From Mycolicibacterium parafortuitum (GTDB taxonomy: Bacteria > Actinomycetota > Actinomycetes > Mycobacteriales > Mycobacteriaceae), in contig NZ_AP022598.1 of NCBI RefSeq assembly GCF_010725485.1, positions 682,001 through 746,000 on the forward strand: 64,000 nt of DNA. The letters run 5' to 3'. Of this stretch, positions 54,123-61,538 are shown piece by piece (position 1 is the first letter of the stretch; every line of letters begins with the position of its first letter). The translations under genes were made by a program, and so were the position numbers. The notes under the pieces were generated by a model. That model saw nothing but the letters and a program-made list of their open reading frames with translations, made no database searches and had not been told where the DNA came from.

Positions 54123-55656
54123 CCTCGGCGGGCACCTTCGCCGCGACGGGCTCGGCGGGCTTCTCCACCTGATCGGCCGCATCGAGGATGTCGTCGAGAT
54201 CGTCGGCGACCTGCAGGTCGAGCCCGCGCAGCGCCGCCGGCGGGGTGGCCAGCGCCACCGCGACGTAGGTCAGCAGACCCGCGGCGAACGCGATGAACGT
54301 CGGCCACCCGTCGAACGACGCGTCGATCAGGCTGTTCGGGATGTACAGGATGGTGTTCTCGACGCCGAACATCGTCGGTGTCATCACGAAAAGCCCGATC
54401 CGGACCACGAATCCGACCGCGATCGCGGCGACCGCGGCCGTCGTCGTCCCGCGTCGCCACACCAGCCCGAGGATGAACGGCACGATCAGGCACGCCAGCA
54501 TCAGGTCGAACGCCAGCGTGAGCAGGATGCCGGTCTGCTGGACGTAGATCGCGAAGACGATCGAGAACAACGTCATCGGCACCATCGCGACGCGGGTGGC
54601 CCGCAGCAGCGGATCCCGCCGGCCGGGCACGTGCACGCGGCGCACCCCGCCGAGGTTGCGCACGCACACGTTGGAGATCGCCAGGATCGCGCCGTTGGCC
54701 GTCGACATCGACGCACCGACCAGCCCGCACAGCACCAGCACCGTCAACCCGACGGGGGCGTAATCGTTGAGCAACACGAACAGCACCGGTCCGTCGAGCT
54801 CTTCGGGCAGGAACGAGTGCGCCGCGAGCACGACGAGCCCGAACGGGATGCAGATCGCCACCGTTCCGGTCGCCGCGGTGAAGCACGCGCGCCGCGCCGC
54901 CTCGGGCGACTTCGCGGAGAACACCCGGGCCATGAAGTCGATCGCGACGATGTCGCCGATGCCGAGCGCGATCAGCGTGGCCCAGTTGATCACCGCGCCC
55001 TGCGCCGGGTCGCTCAGCTGGCCGAGCGCGAAAGGCCCTGTGCCCTCGGCGATGTCAAGACCGTGGGTGCTCGTCATCCAGAAGAACAGCCCGATCGCGC
55101 CGACCAGGATCAGCGACATCTGGATGATCGCGGTGTACGCGTCGGCGATCAGCCCGCCGGTGCCGGTGTAGGCCACCGCGATCGCCGCGATCAGCACCAC
55201 ACCCAGCCAGTAGGGCATCCCGAGGAAGTAGTTGAACAGCAGCCCGCCGGCCACCAGGTTGCCGGCCACCAGCATGCAGAACGCGACGGCCAGCAGCACC
55301 GACGCGCCGATCTCTACCGAGCGGCCGAACCGCAGCCGGTAGTAGTCCGGGAACGACGTCAGCCCCATCCGGTTCATCGGTTTGGCGAAGAAGATGCCGG
55401 TGATGGTCAGGCACAGCGCCAGCCCCAGCGGCAGGCACGCACCGGCCCAGAAACCGAATTCGAAGGCCAGATCGGTGTTTCCCAGGGTCGCGTTGGTGTC
55501 GACGGCCGCACCCATCAGCGCACCACCGACCAGCCAGAACGGCAGCATCCGGCCGCCGACGAGGAAATTGGAGCTGTCGCCTTCGATCCGTTTGGACACG
55601 TAGAAACCGACGGCGACGACTATGGCGATGCTGATCGCCACGCCCACAAGGATCAT
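54115..55656 (-). CDS. Sodium:solute symporter (SSS family), riboswitch-controlled
   Basis: 513-residue SSS-family transporter with about 13 transmembrane helices. The family features are FLVGGRMLPFWLVGGALMGAAVDTNATLGNTDLAFEFG near the N-terminus, the core AYTGTGGLIADAYTAIIQM, and GASMSTANGAILAISN. The substrates of such proteins include urea, proline and other small solutes. The guanidine-I riboswitch in its leader suggests uptake of guanidine (or a guanidinium compound). The start at 55656 has the SD GGGAGA (55662-55667). An acidic C-terminal tail of about 40 residues follows. Confidence 0.88.
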   Translation of the reverse strand: MILVGVAISIAIVVAVGFYVSKRIEGDSSNFLVGGRMLPFWLVGGALMGAAVDTNATLGNTDLAFEFGFWAGACLPLGLALCLTITGIFFAKPMNRMGLTSFPDYYRLRFGRSVEIGASVLLAVAFCMLVAGNLVAGGLLFNYFLGMPYWLGVVLIAAIAVAYTGTGGLIADAYTAIIQMSLILVGAIGLFFWMTSTHGLDIAEGTGPFALGQLSDPAQGAVINWATLIALGIGDIVAIDFMARVFSAKSPEAARRACFTAATGTVAICIPFGLVVLAAHSFLPEELDGPVLFVLLNDYAPVGLTVLVLCGLVGASMSTANGAILAISNVCVRNLGGVRRVHVPGRRDPLLRATRVAMVPMTLFSIVFAIYVQQTGILLTLAFDLMLACLIVPFILGLVWRRGTTTAAVAAIAVGFVVRIGLFVMTPTMFGVENTILYIPNSLIDASFDGWPTFIAFAAGLLTYVAVALATPPAALRGLDLQVADDLDDILDAADQVEKPAEPVAAKVPAEAS

Positions 55657-55674
55657 TGGAGTCTCCCAACCACG

Positions 55675-55792
55675 CTGGAGTCTCCCGGGCTTTTGTCCCG
55701 CCGTGGAACGGTCATGCGTCGGTGCCGGCCGCCTGCGTCTCTCGGACCAGACCCGGCCGTCAACGAGTGCGGCCGGCGGAACCCTAGACGCG
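55675..55792 (-). promoter_or_regulatory. Guanidine-I (ykkC) riboswitch
   Basis: Leader of the symporter gene on the minus strand. Hallmark blocks in order: CTAGGGTTCCG (55777-55787), GTCTGGTCCGAGAGA (55738-55752) and CGGGACAAAAGCCCGGGAGA (55681-55700). These match the ykkC/guanidine-I consensus as I know it. Structure agrees: P1 GCGTCT (55786-55791) pairs with AGACGC (55735-55740), an inner hairpin CCGGCC/GGCCGG (55771-55776, 55753-55758), and CGGG/CCCG in the 3' hairpin. Control is probably at translation, since the aptamer ends about 20 bases before the ATG and no terminator is seen. Confidence 0.92.
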
Positions 55793-55795
55793 CCC

Positions 55796-55809
55796 CACAT
55801 GCACATGTG
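55796..55809. promoter_or_regulatory. 14-bp palindrome between the two riboswitches
   Basis: CACATG-CA-CATGTG, a perfect inverted repeat just 5' of the guanidine-I aptamer and about 130 bases before the guanidine-III one. It could be an operator shared by the divergent transcripts; nothing else supports this yet. Confidence 0.35.
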
Positions 55810-55882
55810 AGTCCACGTCAGGAAAAGCCCGGCGCATTACCTGCGGTCGCACGTCGCGTTAACGATGTGTTTCCACTTCCGG

Positions 55883-55912
55883 TGGACAGGGATTCGCCGC
55901 TGTGCCAACAAT
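55883..55912 (+). promoter_or_regulatory. Promoter candidate for the ureohydrolase
   Basis: TGGACA (55883-55888), 18 bases, then AACAAT (55907-55912). The transcript would begin near 55919, about 20 bases before the guanidine-III aptamer. Match to the sigma-A consensus is moderate. Confidence 0.4.
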
Positions 55913-55940
55913 TGTCGCAGGCGCTGTGCGATCCGGCGCC

Positions 55941-55982
55941 CCGGACGAGGTGCGTCGTACCCGGTCAGCGACAAGACGACGC
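55941..55982 (+). promoter_or_regulatory. Guanidine-III (ykkC-III) riboswitch
   Basis: A 42-base leader element: CCGGACGAGGTGCG, then TCGTACCCGGTCAG, then CGACAAGACGACGC. It is nearly identical to the guanidine-III aptamer I recall from Thermobifida fusca. The 7-bp helix GCGTCGT (55952-55958)/ACGACGC (55976-55982) carries compensatory changes relative to that sequence, and CCGG (55941-55944)/CCGG (55961-55964) can form the second helix of the pseudoknot. The helix ends four bases before the SD GGGAG (55986-55990), suggesting translational control. Confidence 0.92.
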
Positions 55983-55995
55983 TTTGGGAGCTCTC

Positions 55996-57144
55996 ATGTC
56001 CGAATACCCAGACCCGTCGCTACCGAATGCCGAAGGCGCGTGGGCCCAGCAGGTCGAGGCGAATCTCGGCGACCGCCGATTGCGGGAGGAGATCGACCGC
56101 GGCCTGAGCTACGGCCTGGAGGCCGCGCCGACGATCAACGACCGAACGATCTCGACGTTCGTGCGCGGCGAGAAACCGCACTTCGCCGGTGAGCGCGGCA
56201 CCTTCCTGAAGTGCCCGTTCATCGAGGACGTCAACGAGGTCGGCGACGCCGAGGTCGCGATCTTCGGTGTCCCGCTCGACGCCGGCGCGACCTACCGTCC
56301 CGGCACGAGGTTCGGGCCGCAGGGAATCCGGCGCTCCACCAACCTGTTCGGCACCTACAACTACGAGTCCGGGGTCGATCTGCGCGAGCAGCTCAACATG
56401 GTCGACATCGGCGACGTGTTCACCATCCCGGGCAATCTGGAGAAGTCGTTCGATCAGATCAGCACCGCGATGGCCCATGTCGCGAGCAAGGGCGTGATGC
56501 CGATCGTGCTGGGCGGCGACCACTCGATCGGCTTTCCGACCATCCGCGGCCTGGCGCCCCACATGGACGGCAACATCGGCATCATCCACTTCGACCGGCA
56601 CGTCGACACCCAGGAGACCGATCTCGACGAGCGCATGCACACCACGCCGTGGTTCCACGCGACCAACATCAAGAACGCCCCGGCGACCAACCTGGTGCAG
56701 ATCGGCATCGGCGGCTGGCAGAGCCCCCGCGAGGGCGTGAAGGTGGGCCGTGAGCGCAAGTCGACGGTGATCACCGTCGGCGACGTCGAACGCGTCGGTA
56801 TTGAAAAAATCGCGGAGACGGCACTGGAGATCGCGTGGAAGGGCGCCAAGGCGGTCTACCTGTCGTTCGACATCGACGTGATCGACGCCGGCTTCGTCCC
56901 CGGCACCGGGTGGCCGGAGCCCGGCGGACTGCTGCCCCGCGAGGCGCTGAACCTGGTCAAGATGATCTCCGAGCCCGGCCTGGCAGGCATCGAGGTCGTC
57001 GAGTGCTCGCCGCCGTACGACTGGGCCGAGCAGACCGCGCTGATGAGCTCGCGGGTGATCCTGGACAGCCTCGCCGCGCAGGTCCGCTCCGGAAAGCTCG
57101 GCAAGAAGGCCGCGAAGGCCGACCGGCCGGCCTGGGGGCCGTAA
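55996..57144 (+). CDS. Ureohydrolase (agmatinase-like), probable guanidine hydrolase
   Basis: 382-residue arginase/agmatinase-fold enzyme. Metal ligands: His176 (GGDHS), Asp200, His202 and Asp204 (FDRHVDT), Asp292 and Asp294 (SFDID). About 80 extra N-terminal residues exceed a typical 300-residue agmatinase, as in the nickel-dependent guanidine hydrolase group (GdmH). The usual GTG-T/A-PE loop is GTGWPEPGG with Trp306 filling the site. With a guanidine-III riboswitch in front, hydrolysis of guanidine to urea and ammonia is the best guess. The ATG at 55996 is set by GGGAG and by the aptamer. Confidence 0.9.
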   Translation: MSEYPDPSLPNAEGAWAQQVEANLGDRRLREEIDRGLSYGLEAAPTINDRTISTFVRGEKPHFAGERGTFLKCPFIEDVNEVGDAEVAIFGVPLDAGATYRPGTRFGPQGIRRSTNLFGTYNYESGVDLREQLNMVDIGDVFTIPGNLEKSFDQISTAMAHVASKGVMPIVLGGDHSIGFPTIRGLAPHMDGNIGIIHFDRHVDTQETDLDERMHTTPWFHATNIKNAPATNLVQIGIGGWQSPREGVKVGRERKSTVITVGDVERVGIEKIAETALEIAWKGAKAVYLSFDIDVIDAGFVPGTGWPEPGGLLPREALNLVKMISEPGLAGIEVVECSPPYDWAEQTALMSSRVILDSLAAQVRSGKLGKKAAKADRPAWGP

Positions 57145-57158
57145 CTAGGCTGGGTGCC

Positions 57159-57998
57159 ATGCGTTCAGAGATGCGGGTGGCACTGGCCCAGATCCGCAGC
57201 GGCACCGACCCGCGGCACAACCTGGGCCTGGTCGACGAGTACACCCGGCGCGCGGCCGATGCGGGCGCGTCGCTGGTGCTGTTCCCCGAGGCGACGATGT
57301 GCCGGTTCGGGGTGCCGCTCGGCGAGGTCGCCGAACCGTTCGACGGTCCGTGGGCCAACGGGGTGCGCGACATCGCCGCGCGCGCCGGGGTGGTCGTCGT
57401 CGCGGGCATGTTCGTCCCGTCCGGGGACGGCCGGGCGTTCAACACGCTGCTGGCCACCGGGCCGGGCGTCGAGGCCCGCTACGACAAGATCCACCTGTAC
57501 GACGCGTTCGGCTTCGTCGAATCCAAGACCGTCGCGCCGGGCCGCGAACCGGTGGTCATCACCGTGGACACCGCGTCGGGCCCGGTCACCGTCGGGTTGA
57601 CGCTGTGCTACGACATCCGCTTCCCGGAGTTGTACGTCGAGCTGGCCGAACGCGGCGCCGAGGTGATCACCGCGCATGCGTCGTGGGGAACCGGGCCGGG
57701 CAAGCTCGACCAGTGGACGCTGCTGGCCCGGGCCCGGGCGATCGACACCAACAGTGTGGTCGCCGCGGTCGGGCAGGCCTACCCCGGCGACGAGATCGCC
57801 GCGCTCGGCCCCACCGGGGTGGGCGGCAGCCTGGTCGCCTCCGCGCTCGGTGACGTGCTGGCATCCGCGGGTGACGACCCCGAGCTTCTGGTGTGCGATA
57901 TCGACCTCGACGCGGCCCGTAAAGCCCGCGAGACCGTCGCGGTGATGCACAACCGCTCAGGTTGGGCTCATCACGGTAAGGCAGAATCGCGGGCGTGA
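57159..57998 (+). CDS. Carbon-nitrogen hydrolase (nitrilase family; Rv0480c-like)
   Basis: 279-residue nitrilase-superfamily amidase. The catalytic Glu-Lys-Cys triad lies in LFPEATMCRFG, YDKIHLYDAFGF and LTLCYDIRFPELY. The group hydrolyses small amides; it is close to the Nit1/Nit2 deaminated glutathione or ketoglutaramate amidases. It follows the ureohydrolase by 14 bases and might ride on its transcript, but it is conserved in mycobacteria that lack the guanidine genes. The last bases overlap the next gene (GTGA). Confidence 0.9.
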   Translation: MRSEMRVALAQIRSGTDPRHNLGLVDEYTRRAADAGASLVLFPEATMCRFGVPLGEVAEPFDGPWANGVRDIAARAGVVVVAGMFVPSGDGRAFNTLLATGPGVEARYDKIHLYDAFGFVESKTVAPGREPVVITVDTASGPVTVGLTLCYDIRFPELYVELAERGAEVITAHASWGTGPGKLDQWTLLARARAIDTNSVVAAVGQAYPGDEIAALGPTGVGGSLVASALGDVLASAGDDPELLVCDIDLDAARKARETVAVMHNRSGWAHHGKAESRA

Positions 57999-58849
57999 CC
58001 GATCCCTGGGCCCGACCGCCGCAACAGCCAGGCCCCCCGCCGGGGCAGTTCCCGCCGGACCCGGGCCAGCCCGTCCCGGCCGCGCCGGAGGATTCCTCGT
58101 TCCCCGCGAAACTGAAGCGGATCTTCAGCGACCCCGTCTCGGTCGTGCTTGTCGTGGTGATCGTGCTCGCGCTGGTGTTCGCCTGCCTGCTCGGCGGTGA
58201 GCTGTACGCGCGCAATCGCGCCGACACCATCGTCGCCGGGACCGTGGAGTGCGTGGTGCAGGACGATGCGACCGCGTCGTTCGGCGTGATGCCGCCGTTC
58301 CTGCTGCAGCACATATCCGGCCACTACACCAACATCCGGATCGAGACCGCGGGTAACCAGGTCCGCGACGCCAAGGGCATGAAGGTCAACCTCGACATCA
58401 ACGACGTGCGCCTGGAGGACACCCCGACCTCCAGCGGTTCGATCGGCTCGCTGGTCGCCAACATCAGCTGGAGCACCGAGGGCATCAAGCAGACGATCCA
58501 GGGCGCGATTCCGCTCGTGGGCAGCTTCGTCACCGGCGTCACGACCAATGCGAGCGACGGCACCATCGAACTCGAGGGGGCGCTCGGCAGCATCACCGCC
58601 AAGCCCGAGGTCGTCAACGGTGGGCTGTCGCTGCAGGTGCAGCGCGTCACCGGGCTCGGCTTCACGCTGCCGCGTGAGGCGGTGCAGCCCGCGCTGGACG
58701 CGTTCACCTCCGAACTGACGCAGGACTATCCGATGAACATCAAGGCCGACTCCGTCGAGGTCACCGATTCCGGTGTGATCAGCCAGTTCTCGACGCGCAA
58801 CGCCTCGATCCCGAAGGGCCAGCAGGACCCCTGTTTCGCGGGTCTCTAG
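57995..58849 (+). CDS. DUF2993 (LmeA-like) membrane protein (Rv0479c-like)
   Basis: 284-residue protein: Pro-rich cytoplasmic N-terminus (about 1-35), one transmembrane helix (about 48-70, [21 protein letters not shown]), and an extracytoplasmic beta-rich domain with [20 protein letters not shown] and [23 protein letters not shown], the DUF2993 pattern of LmeA, a lipomannan elongation factor. It may bind phosphoinositides. The GTG start overlaps the nitrilase stop; the last four bases overlap the convergent deoC gene. Confidence 0.85.
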   Translation: MTDPWARPPQQPGPPPGQFPPDPGQPVPAAPEDSSFPAKLKRIFSDPVSVVLVVVIVLALVFACLLGGELYARNRADTIVAGTVECVVQDDATASFGVMPPFLLQHISGHYTNIRIETAGNQVRDAKGMKVNLDINDVRLEDTPTSSGSIGSLVANISWSTEGIKQTIQGAIPLVGSFVTGVTTNASDGTIELEGALGSITAKPEVVNGGLSLQVQRVTGLGFTLPREAVQPALDAFTSELTQDYPMNIKADSVEVTDSGVISQFSTRNASIPKGQQDPCFAGL

Positions 58850-59523
58850 ACCGCGAAACCGCCGAGAACGGCTCGGGTTCCGGACAACCCGAGCCGGGTG
58901 GCGCCGGCGTCGAGCATCGCAGTGGCCACCGCGGCCGTGCGGATTCCGCCGCTGGCCTTGACGCCCAGCCGGCCCTCGACCGCGCCGGCCATCAGCTCGA
59001 CCGCGCGCGGGGACGCCCCGCCGCTGGGGTGAAATCCGGTGGAGGTCTTGACGAAGTCGGCACCGGCGTCCTCGGCGACCCGGCACACGTCGACCAGGAT
59101 CGGCCAGCCGCTGAACTCCAGCAGCGCCGCCGATTCGACGATCACCTTGAGCACGGCCTCCGGCGCCGCGGCGCGCACCGCCGCGATATCGGCTCCTACC
59201 AGGTCGAGTTCGCCCGCCAGCGCGGCGCCGACGTCGATCACCATGTCGATCTCGGCCGCTCCCGCGGCGGCCGCGGCTCGCGCCTCCTCGGCCTTGATCG
59301 CCGAAAGGTGCTTGCCGGACGGGAATCCGACGACCGACGCGATCGTCGCTTCCGGGGCCAGCGACCGGACCGTCGGGACGAATGTCGGGGACACACAGAT
59401 CGCCTTCACCGCGAGTTCCTGCGCCTCGGCGACGAGCGATTCGACGTCGGCCTCGGTGGCCTCGGGTTTGAGCAGGGTGTGGTCGACGAGGGCCGCGACC
59501 TGAGCGCGGGTGTAGGACCCCAT
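58846..59523 (-). CDS. deoC: Deoxyribose-phosphate aldolase
   Basis: 225-residue class I aldolase splitting 2-deoxyribose-5-phosphate into glyceraldehyde-3-phosphate and acetaldehyde. The Schiff-base Lys is in [15 protein letters not shown]; the proton-relay Lys in [10 protein letters not shown]. The N-terminus is [15 protein letters not shown]. The ATG at 59523 overlaps the upstream stop by one base (TGATG). It corresponds to Rv0478. Confidence 0.95.
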   Translation of the reverse strand: MGSYTRAQVAALVDHTLLKPEATEADVESLVAEAQELAVKAICVSPTFVPTVRSLAPEATIASVVGFPSGKHLSAIKAEEARAAAAAGAAEIDMVIDVGAALAGELDLVGADIAAVRAAAPEAVLKVIVESAALLEFSGWPILVDVCRVAEDAGADFVKTSTGFHPSGGASPRAVELMAGAVEGRLGVKASGGIRTAAVATAMLDAGATRLGLSGTRAVLGGFAV

Positions 59524-59933
59524 CAGAAGGGTTCTTCGGTGCCGCCCGGGTTGCACCGCTTGGCGACCATCTCCTCGTAGCTGACCTCGGGGCGCCACGG
59601 CTCCAGGTTCCAGCTGGTCTTACCGGGTTGGGCGAACTCGGCGAGGTTCCAGTGGCACAGGAACTGTTCCCACATACCCGGGATCGCGGCGTCGGGCGAG
59701 AGCGTCAGGACCTCGTTCCAGGCGGCCTGGGCCAGCGGCTGGGTGCCCGCGTGCCCGGAGGCGCGGCGCGCGGCCGGGGTCGGGTAGACCCGCAGGCTCG
59801 ACAGGTCGCCCCATTTGGCCCACGTGACGTGGTCGATGTAGGGCGGCGGGGTGTCGGCGGGAGCCGCAGCCGCCACCGGCGCGAGCAGGCCGGGGAGCGC
59901 AACGGCGGCCAGCGCGATCGCGGCGATTCGCAC
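59523..59933 (-). CDS. Secreted DUF2599-like protein (Rv0477-like)
   Basis: 136-residue protein with a cleavable signal peptide ([23 protein letters not shown]) and a mature domain rich in Trp: [56 protein letters not shown]. Two Cys may form a disulfide. Function unknown. GTG start at 59933 shares a base with the stop of the next upstream gene. Confidence 0.85.
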   Translation of the reverse strand: MRIAAIALAAVALPGLLAPVAAAAPADTPPPYIDHVTWAKWGDLSSLRVYPTPAARRASGHAGTQPLAQAAWNEVLTLSPDAAIPGMWEQFLCHWNLAEFAQPGKTSWNLEPWRPEVSYEEMVAKRCNPGGTEEPF

Positions 59934-60214
59934 TATCGTGACTTTCCTTGCACCTCAAGAATTTTGGGACGGACGTCGACGAGGTACACACCGGCTGCGA
60001 CGGCGGCGATCGCCGTGCCGGTGATATCGAGCACCAATGCCAGCAGCAGGCCGAGGCCGAGGATGACCAACCAAACCGGTTTCGTCAGCTTGTCCACCGC
60101 GGTGTAGGCGTCCGGGCGCTGCATCGCCGCGTGCACGAGCGCGTAGATGATCGTGACCAGCACGACGATCTTCACGATGCCGAGGACGTAACCCGCAAGG
60201 ATTTGGAGCTCCAC
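59933..60214 (-). CDS. DUF2516-like membrane protein (Rv0476-like)
   Basis: 93-residue protein with about two to three transmembrane helices (roughly 5-28, 45-65 and 60-78: [21 protein letters not shown]) and [19 protein letters not shown] between them. It is the last but two in a chain of genes behind hbhA. Function unknown. Confidence 0.8.
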   Translation of the reverse strand: MELQILAGYVLGIVKIVVLVTIIYALVHAAMQRPDAYTAVDKLTKPVWLVILGLGLLLALVLDITGTAIAAVAAGVYLVDVRPKILEVQGKSR

Positions 60215-60255
60215 GCTCTACAGCCTATGCGGGTTACGTCCTGTCGGTCTAACTT

Positions 60256-60270
60256 CCGCCCTGTGGGCGG
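60256..60270. terminator. Hairpin between hbhA and the DUF2516 gene
   Basis: CCGCCC (60256-60261) and GGGCGG (60265-60270) flank TGT, a tight 6-bp GC hairpin a few bases after the hbhA stop. No T-run follows on the minus strand, so termination efficiency is uncertain; it may partly separate hbhA from the genes below. Confidence 0.45.
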
Positions 60271-60273
60271 TGA

Positions 60274-60924
60274 TTACTTCTGGGTGACCTTCTTGGCCGG
60301 CGCCTTCTTGGCGGGGGCCTTCTTGGCCGGAACCGTAGCCGAAGCCTTGGCCGGGGTGGCCTTCTTGGCCGGCGCCTTCTTGGCGGGGGCCTTCTCGGCA
60401 GCCGTCTTGACCGGAGCGGCCGCCTCTTCGGCCTTCTTCGGCAGCTCGACGCCGACCAGCTTGGCGGCACGCTCGCCGACCGCGCGGGTCTGTGAGGCGA
60501 CGTTACCCAGCGCCTCCTGGGTCAGCTCGACGGCCTGGTCGGTGTACTCCTCGACGCGGCTGGCGGCCTCTTCGAGAGCCGGCTGGTTGCGCAGGCGCTC
60601 CAGCGCGGCCTCGCCACGCTCGATCAGCTTGGTGTAGGTGGTCTGGGCGGCCTCGGCGTATCCCTCGGCGAACTTGCGCAGCTCGTCGGAGGTCAGCTTG
60701 TCGCGCAGGTCACCGAACTGGCTCGGCAGGTCTTCCTGCAGCTTGGCCACCCGGGCCCGGCTCTCCTCGACGCGGCTCTCGGCGTCGGTGCGGGCCTCGC
60801 CGGCGCGCTCGCGCAGCGTCGCGACGATCTCGTTGACACGCTCCAGCGCCAGGTCGGCAGCGCCCACAGCGGCGAGCAGCGGGGCCTTCAGGTCGTCGAT
60901 GTCGAGATTCTTGGTCTCAGCCAT
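60274..60924 (-). CDS. hbhA: Heparin-binding hemagglutinin HbhA
   Basis: 216-residue surface adhesin. A short N-terminal hydrophobic region precedes a long coiled coil (about 30-150, many heptads with Glu and Arg) and a C-terminal Lys/Ala/Pro tail with repeats of KKAPAKKA, which binds heparan sulfate and, in pathogens, is methylated. In environmental species it is linked to aggregation and lipid inclusions. The start overlaps the upstream regulator by eight bases. It corresponds to Rv0475. Confidence 0.95.
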   Translation of the reverse strand: MAETKNLDIDDLKAPLLAAVGAADLALERVNEIVATLRERAGEARTDAESRVEESRARVAKLQEDLPSQFGDLRDKLTSDELRKFAEGYAEAAQTTYTKLIERGEAALERLRNQPALEEAASRVEEYTDQAVELTQEALGNVASQTRAVGERAAKLVGVELPKKAEEAAAPVKTAAEKAPAKKAPAKKATPAKASATVPAKKAPAKKAPAKKVTQK

Positions 60925-61444
60925 GGTTCATTCCTTCCTTTTCAGGATCGAGTTCTGTGATGGATTGCGGAGTAGAGGGGATCTCTAGAGGGCTCTTGTC
61001 TTGTTCAGTTGCGGGCTCCTCATCTGCGTCACGCGTACCGGATGCGTCCACCCCGTCGTCCGTGGAGGCGGCCTCGTTCTGCTGGCAGAACGAGTTGTAG
61101 ATGTCGAGCAGCACCTGCTTCTGCCGCTCGTTGATCGCCGTGTCGGTGACGATCGCGTCGCGAACGTGGTTGCTCTCACTCGGCTCGAGGATCCCGGCCT
61201 GGATGTAGAGCACCTCGGCCGAGACCCGCAACGCCTTGGCGATCTGGTTGAGCACATCTGCGGACGGCTTCCGCAGGCCGCGCTCGATCTGGCTGAGGTA
61301 CGGGTTGGACACACCCGCCTTCTCGGCCAGCTGCCTCACCGACACCTGCGCCGCTTCGCGCTGGGAGCGGATGAACGAACCGATGTCCTGCGCGGCGTTG
61401 GACACGACAGCGGCAAGATTTTCATCCTGCGACGGCGGTGACAT
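60917..61444 (-). CDS. XRE-family HTH regulator (Rv0474-like)
   Basis: 175-residue regulator: a Cro/C1-type HTH at about 22-80 ([36 protein letters not shown]), a helical middle ([15 protein letters not shown]) and a disordered acidic tail. It is cotranscribed with hbhA (the stop overlaps the hbhA start) and may control it. The start at 61444 ([10 protein letters not shown]) is preferred to the long frame up to 61525 because a promoter lies between. Confidence 0.9.
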   Translation of the reverse strand: MSPPSQDENLAAVVSNAAQDIGSFIRSQREAAQVSVRQLAEKAGVSNPYLSQIERGLRKPSADVLNQIAKALRVSAEVLYIQAGILEPSESNHVRDAIVTDTAINERQKQVLLDIYNSFCQQNEAASTDDGVDASGTRDADEEPATEQDKSPLEIPSTPQSITELDPEKEGMNHG

Positions 61445-61492
61445 GCCTTGCTCCCTGTGTTGTGAGTGGGTATCCGAATACCGACACCAACA

Positions 61493-61521
61493 ACCGTACG
61501 ACGGAGTGCTAACTTTTGCAA
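61493..61521 (-). promoter_or_regulatory. Promoter candidate for the Rv0474-like regulator and hbhA
   Basis: Minus strand: TTGCAA (61521-61516), 17 bases, TACGGT (61498-61493), giving a leader of about 42 bases. TTAGCACTC, one half of a CIRCE element, lies in the spacer (61505-61513); no second half follows. Confidence 0.5.
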
Positions 61522-61538
61522 GCACCCGTTAGCGCAGG

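Noticed and set aside
55658..55685. Two GGAGTCTCC palindromes as a protein operator
   Set aside because: They are better explained as the tail of the guanidine-I aptamer and the symporter ribosome-binding site, probably duplicated.
55941..55982. Guanidine-II (mini-ykkC) interpretation because of two ACGA segments
   Set aside because: The ACGA segments are not in four-base loops on stable stems; the whole sequence matches guanidine-III instead.
53983..57144. 1053-codon frame that would extend the ureohydrolase far upstream
   Set aside because: The upstream part lies antisense to the symporter, is low-complexity Arg/Asp/His-rich, and runs through the guanidine-III aptamer; the ATG at 55996 has a good RBS.
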